Shown here piece by piece: positions 59,741-64,000 of a stretch of DNA of 64,000 nt. This DNA comes from Gordionus sp. m RMFG-2023 (taxonomy: Eukaryota; Nematomorpha; Gordioida; Chordodea; Parachordodidae), in contig NC_088776.1 of NCBI RefSeq assembly GCF_954871325.1, forward strand, positions 32,474,508 to 32,538,507, in the 5' to 3' direction. The notes under the pieces are model-generated. The model saw nothing but the letters and a program-made list of their open reading frames with translations. It made no database searches and was not told the origin of the DNA. Each line of letters begins with the position of its first letter. Within the stretch, counting starts at the first letter, position 1. Both the position numbers and the translations under genes were made by a program.

Positions 59741-59884
59741 TTAATGAGATTTATTCTTAATCCATGTTTTAAATTCTGCTTTATTACATTCTCCTAAAAT
59801 ATGCCAATTCATAATTCTATAAATATTTACAATTGTCGACTGGAATAAAATTGTCAAAGCTTTCCTTTTTAAAGGTAGTAATTG
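59741..59884 (-). other. Candidate exon or ORF, 47 residues
   Basis: The minus strand reads LLPLKRKALTILFQSTIVNI and MNWHILGECNKAEFKTWIKN to a stop at 59741. Acceptor-like TTATTCCAG lies inside (about 59836). Protein-like composition, 140 bp upstream of the 57196-59601 gene on the same strand; a terminal exon of another gene, or chance. Confidence 0.25.
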
Positions 59885-60369
59885 TTATATATTAAAAAGG
59901 TCGCATTTAATATATTATAAAAGGATATTGTAATATGATATTTTATAAAGGTTATGATATTTGTAATACAATATTATTTGAATATTATATGTTTTAATAT
60001 TATATGATCTTAAAAGGTCAATTGAATTAAATAATTATTGTATTAGACATTTTCTTTAAAAAAAATATATATATTTTAGAAATAATGGGAGACATTAAAA
60101 GATATCCTTTTATTAAGAATTACGAAAACATATAGATACACGCTCATCGTTTAAACAAAGTAATAGAAATGAATCTAGCGATGGAATGAACAATCTTAAA
60201 ATTAAACAATACAGAAATGGTATATAACTCCCAAGAAACGACAAAATACAATAATAATCGACTTTATCAATATGATAATAAAACTTATAAATAGACCAAG
60301 ACACCAGTTCAAAATGACTGTCATACGCATAATAATAATAACATGAGAAGACCGTGCTATCATTGTAAT

Positions 60370-60500
60370 CAAAAGAATAATAAAAATTAGATTGTTTTAG
60401 AATCCTTAGAATATAATGTAGAATTCAAAATATAGGTTATATAGAATTAATATAACGGAGAATTTAGAATATAGGCCACATTGAATTAATATAACTTCGA
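60370..60500 (+). repeat. Short tandem repeat, about 47-bp unit
   Basis: A block of the form TAGAATATAGGYYAYATTGAATTAATATAAC occurs about two and a half times. Confidence 0.5.
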
Positions 60501-60587
60501 ACTTAGAATATAAGCCATAAATAATTCTTGCAAAAAATCGCAAATGGAAATAAATATACATTAGACATAAAATAAACATATTTACAA

Positions 60588-60776
60588 ATGAGTATTGATG
60601 ATAAATCTATGGCAAAAATTAATTCGATTAGATCTTCGTCTGAATACGGAATCGATACATTTGAAATATACCCGAATTCTTACTCTTTAAAGTATATTAC
60701 AATTCTGTTTATTATTTTTGACCTTGAAATTGTTATGCATTATTTTATGGTAACACCTAATCAATACTACCGCTAA
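60588..60776 (+). pseudogene. nad3: nad3-like segment, possible nuclear mitochondrial insertion
   Basis: A 62-codon frame contains SSEYGIDTFE and SLKYITILFIIFDLEIV. NADH dehydrogenase subunit 3 (complex I, inner mitochondrial membrane) has the signature YECGFDPF, about 20-22 residues, then R[FY]...ILF[IL]IFDLE. Order and spacing fit (20 residues between GID and FDLE). The usual second half of the protein is absent, so it is a fragment of the 110-120 residue family. No TGA codons occur, so the genetic code gives no test. It lies among gypsy pieces, so a coincidental retroelement ORF is the main alternative; no retroviral-type protease DTG motif is present. Confidence 0.45.
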
Positions 60777-60789
60777 TTACATTTACTAT

Positions 60790-61075
60790 CAGACAGAGAA
60801 GTTTATAGACAATGTAGATGAGAATGCAAGGTAGTACCCATTAAAACAGATCATGGTGAACAGATTTGGGTGGTATTGGCACATGACGAGATGGCTAAAA
60901 ACTATATAGGAAACAAAGTTAAAAGTTTTGAATAAACGAAAGAGAGGAAGACCAAAACTTCAAGGACCCACAAATTAAAGCATATCCCTAAATATAAATT
61001 GAATAAAAGATGAATAATAAAAATGGAAAGAGATATTGAAGGAGCTTAAAGGTGAAAGCTATAAAAGAAGAAAAA
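60790..61075 (+). mobile_element. RTE LINE, 5'-truncated 3' end
   Basis: AGAGAAGTTTA, GATGAGAATGC, TAGTACCCATTAAAA, TTTGGGTGGTATTGGCACAT and GAAAGAGATATTGAAGGAGCT align with 36850-37215 of the full-length copy. About 66 bp are missing after GAGAATGC. It ends in an A-rich tail, as expected of a short target-primed insertion. Confidence 0.8.
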
Positions 61076-61079
61076 AAAA

Positions 61080-61370
61080 TAGCAAAGCACCAATAATATT
61101 TAAAATATATATGGACAATTTTTTTACAAATTTTATTATATAAAAGTATATAACGTTTGACAATATGAAAAAGATGAAGTTGTATAGTCATCGTCAGTTG
61201 TAGTTAGAGGATAAGTAGTTTTAGTAGTTTGTGTTGTTCTAATGGTACTGTGAGTTAGTGTACTTCTTATTTTAGTTCTATATTAATTTGTATAATTGTA
61301 ATCTTCAGAGATTAGAGGATTAGTGGTCAGAGTAGTTACTGGCTGATTATAAATAGACAGCCGTTAACTT
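61080..61370. other. G/T-rich stretch of unknown nature
   Basis: GTTGTAGTTAGAGGATAAGT and similar G/T-rich runs at 61195-61330; no frame or repeat partner found. Confidence 0.25.
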
Positions 61371-62274
61371 GGACGATGTCATAATTACATGAAAAATGAT
61401 ACAGAGCATTTAGAAAATATAAAACAAGTCCTTAGAAAATTACAAAACGTGGGAATAAAAGTAAAAACAAGCAAAATGGAAAAAGTAACTTATCTACGAT
61501 ACATAATAGATGAACAAAAATATAATTTTCTATACCAAACCTCGAGTTGATATTAGACACATCACATCTAAGGATTTGGAGCTATACTCCTATAAAAATA
61601 TAATAACGGAGAAGAATATTCAATAATGTATGCCTCAAGAACATTCACAGTTGTCGAAAAAAATTATTCTACAATAAACAAAAAAGAAGCTATAATAAAA
61701 GGAGTATAAATTTTTACGAACTGATCAACTGTAATATAAATATATGGGAATTAATAAATGATATAAAAGTGCTAAATCAAGCACATGAATACAATGTTTC
61801 AAACAAGAATAGGAAAAATAGAAAATAATAACAGTATTTTGTATTTTATTTTGGAATGGTAGATTAATCATTCCCATCACTTCAAATGAATGTTATACAT
61901 ATATTAACATCATGGAATTACTGACATAAAATCAAGTGGCCGACATTATATGGTGAGAACATTTAAACAGAATATAGAATTAGTCAAAGGCGGTATAAGA
62001 TGACAAAAACATCTGAGATATACCTAGTGCTGCAGTATATCAATTGAATCCACCATCACAACTCAAGAAAAGGGTACATTTAGAAATAGATTGGCATGAA
62101 GGAAACGTAGTAATAAATCAACAAAAATTATCGTACAAAGTGGAAGAAAAGTATGAAAACATGCCGATAAACTACAAACCAGGGATGTGAACCCGGACCC
62201 TAAACCCTCATATTTTGGCTGAACCCGAACCCGGAGCCTTTTAAAAAGTGGAGGGTTCAAGGGTTCAGGGTATT

Positions 62275-63833
62275 ATAAAAAAAATTCTAACATAAAAATT
62301 GTGGAATCATTTATTATATATTAGCGTTTTTCTTTCGTTTTTCTTCCTGGACTTCATTTCATTTTATTTAGAGATATACCATAAATTATTTTATAGTGTA
62401 AGTAATAATATTTTAATTGTGATAATTTATTTGCTCATATTAGGAATACTTTGAGTATTTTGATGTGAAAGTGAAATATTTGGAATTTTTTTTTACTGCA
62501 TAACTTTGTTTACTTGTTTTATAAAATTTTATTAAGTGATTATTGTGCGATTAAGATTTTTTGAGAATTAAATTTAAATTAATCAAAATTGTAAATATAT
62601 CATATTATTTTATTTATGCTGCATCCAAAATGTTTTGAAAAAATCTTAAAATTTTCACAAATTAATAACAAAACACTTTGGACACATTTAAGCTTTAAAA
62701 AAATTAAAATATTCAAAATGCTTGATATGATTATAAATATTTAATTGTATTTATTATTTAATTTTTTCAAATTTTTATTGTTTTATTTTTTTATGAATTA
62801 TTTATATGCATAGTATATTTATTTAATTATTAACAAAAAATCGGAAACAATATTACTTTAAATTAAATATTAAATTAAATACAATATATTATATTAATCA
62901 GTTAGAATATCATATAATAGAACATTTAAGATATTAGTAATTTATGTAATACTAAATATAAAAATAAAATCATAAATTCAATATTAATTAATGAATAAAA
63001 TTTAGATATAAATTGTAAGTAATTAGGGGGTATCAGTCATTGAGAATATGAAGCTGAGGTAATTGGATTTTATTATATTGAGGGCTAATCTTTGGCGTAG
63101 GTAGTAACCCTCGTTGGGATCTTCGGTCCTAGTTACCTTTCAGTTATTAAGAACCTATTATTTGATAATAGTTATATTTAGATTTTTTATATACTTAATT
63201 AATATATACTATGTTGTAAATAATTATATCAATATTTTATAAACAGTTGGGAAAACCAATAATCCTATTTTGAAAGATAATCTTTCCATAAAATATATAT
63301 AAAAAATTATTATATTTGAGTTAAATAAAATTGTGATAGAAATAATATAATTTTCCAGCATCTTTTAAATTATAATTTTTTATTTTTACCAGATTATAAT
63401 TTATTAAATTTAGCCTTTACAGTTAAAATTTCTTTTTCATTAGATCATAATTCAAGTTTTGTTTTTTCTTTTTCCTCCCAAATTTTTCTATTTTCTTAGA
63501 ATATCTAATTTTTAAGTCATTTTTGCACCAAAGGTTGTGCACTCTTATGCTTTCCTTAATTATTTTGACACTAAAATATATTAGTATAAAGGTCTATGGG
63601 TAGTACATTTAAAAAAATTAACAGCATTAAGAAAAATTGTACTTACTAATTTTTTATAAAAATTTAAAAATGAATTTGAACACTATTTTATTTTTACATT
63701 AAAAATAGATTATGTAATTTTTTTCTTCAAAATTTATTTATATTTTTAAGATTTTGGATGCAGCCTTAATAAAAAAAATATATCTATGTGTTTATACTTT
63801 TAAGTTTTAAACAAATTAAATTGTTTTTTTAGT
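62275..63833. other. hAT leader, A+T-rich
   Basis: No gene. A G+C-richer patch at 63025-63135 (GTAGTAACCCTCGTTGGGAT) is unexplained. A TTGTTTTTTTAG acceptor just before 63834 suggests a 5' intron. Confidence 0.4.
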
Positions 63834-64000
63834 ATGAAAGTAAAAGATATTTTGTCAGAGTATTATAATACAACTAAAGGGGATTTTGAGTGCAAAACCT
63901 GCCATAAAATGATAAAAGGTTCACACAATACTAACCTGGAAAGACATTTAAAAAGACATCATTCTATAATCTTTGAGGAATATTTAAATAGAAAAACCAA
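63834..64000 (+). CDS. BED zinc-finger protein, hAT transposase N-terminus, partial
   Basis: ATG 63834 opens 55 codons without a stop to the window edge. Residues 19-43 carry FECKTCHKMIKG, then NTNLERHLKRHH: C-x2-C followed by H-x4-H, the zinc-binding pattern of the BED finger that binds transposon ends or chromatin. A BED finger at the very N-terminus is typical of ZBED-type hAT transposases. A clear TTGTTTTTTTAG acceptor ends two bases before the ATG, so a non-coding first exon is likely. The terminus at 62180 makes a transposase most likely; a domesticated ZBED gene is the alternative. What can be seen is intact. Confidence 0.75.
   Translation, partial: MKVKDILSEYYNTTKGDFECKTCHKMIKGSHNTNLERHLKRHHSIIFEEYLNRKT

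Larger units (their letters stand above)
60060..62179 (+). mobile_element. Ty3/gypsy retrotransposon fossil, broken and interrupted
   Basis: Fragments of an LTR retrotransposon in plus orientation. A possible gag zinc-knuckle piece (CYHCNQ) lies near 60345. Reverse transcriptase/RNase H sequence lies at about 61375-61720 (HLENIKQVLRKLQNVGIKVK, then MYASRTFTVVEKNYSTINKK), and ill-defined pol sequence extends to 62179. No LTRs were identified. It is heavily broken and clearly old. Between the gag-like and pol pieces lie a nad3-like ORF and a short RTE tail, and a hAT is inserted at 62180. Confidence 0.55.
62180..64000 (+). mobile_element. hAT element (ZBED type), left part, runs off the window
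   Basis: The left terminus CAGGGATGTGAACCCGGACC is followed by GAACCCGAACCCGG and GGGTTCAAGGGTTCAGGG subterminal repeats. An A+T-rich leader of about 1.6 kb precedes a BED-finger ORF starting at 63834. The preceding 8 bp are CTACAAAC, to be sought at the right end outside the window. It is inserted into gypsy pol sequence. Confidence 0.6.

Overview
The window is strongly A+T-rich, intron-bearing eukaryotic DNA, almost certainly from an invertebrate animal. It has many hAT transposons of the ZBED and ZMYM/DUF4371 kinds, RTE-like LINEs with animal-type reverse transcriptases, a MULE, a pogo/Jerky-like remnant and a Ty3/gypsy fossil. Splice-site-like borders flank several candidate exons. The species cannot be named from the sequence. 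In DNA this A+T-rich, many open frames of 50-90 codons arise by chance, so most of them are not reported as genes.

Region by region. 1-690 holds the start of a minus-strand gene for an unknown single-pass membrane or secreted protein, cut by the window edge. 2.5-5.7 kb has coding-like but broken islands and a 390-bp TIR element with target-site duplications (TSDs). 10.9-14.45 kb is a foldback-like element: its inverted arms are arrays of a 14-bp unit, and a 1137-bp hAT copy is inserted exactly inside the array. 18-29 kb carries a small hAT MITE with a perfect 8-bp TSD, a decayed minus-strand LINE, paired dispersed repeats and hAT ends. 29.6-39.9 kb is a Russian doll: hAT A contains hAT B, which contains hAT C plus two LINE insertions, and each hAT level is marked by its own TSD. 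42.5-44 kb is a second RTE LINE sharing a tRNA-like head with the first. 45-51 kb has a pogo/Jerky remnant, a probable last exon, a G+C-ended TIR element holding a MITE, and a MULE. 55-56.4 kb is another RTE-like LINE. 56.8-59.9 kb is the most gene-like stretch: a two-exon minus-strand gene at 57196-59601 (about 193 aa), with a possible small two-exon ORF beyond it and an ORF upstream. 60-62.2 kb is a gypsy fossil holding a short RTE tail and a nad3-like segment that may be of mitochondrial origin. From 62180 a hAT begins whose BED zinc-finger ORF runs off the right edge.

Most of the window is thus layered transposon debris, with two well-supported host genes (left edge and 57-59.6 kb) and several weaker exon candidates. 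The notable structures are the TSD-proven nesting, the 14-bp foldback arms, the tRNA-like 5' head of the RTE LINE, the LINE C-terminus with a CCHC plus RPDG signature, and the nad3-like segment.
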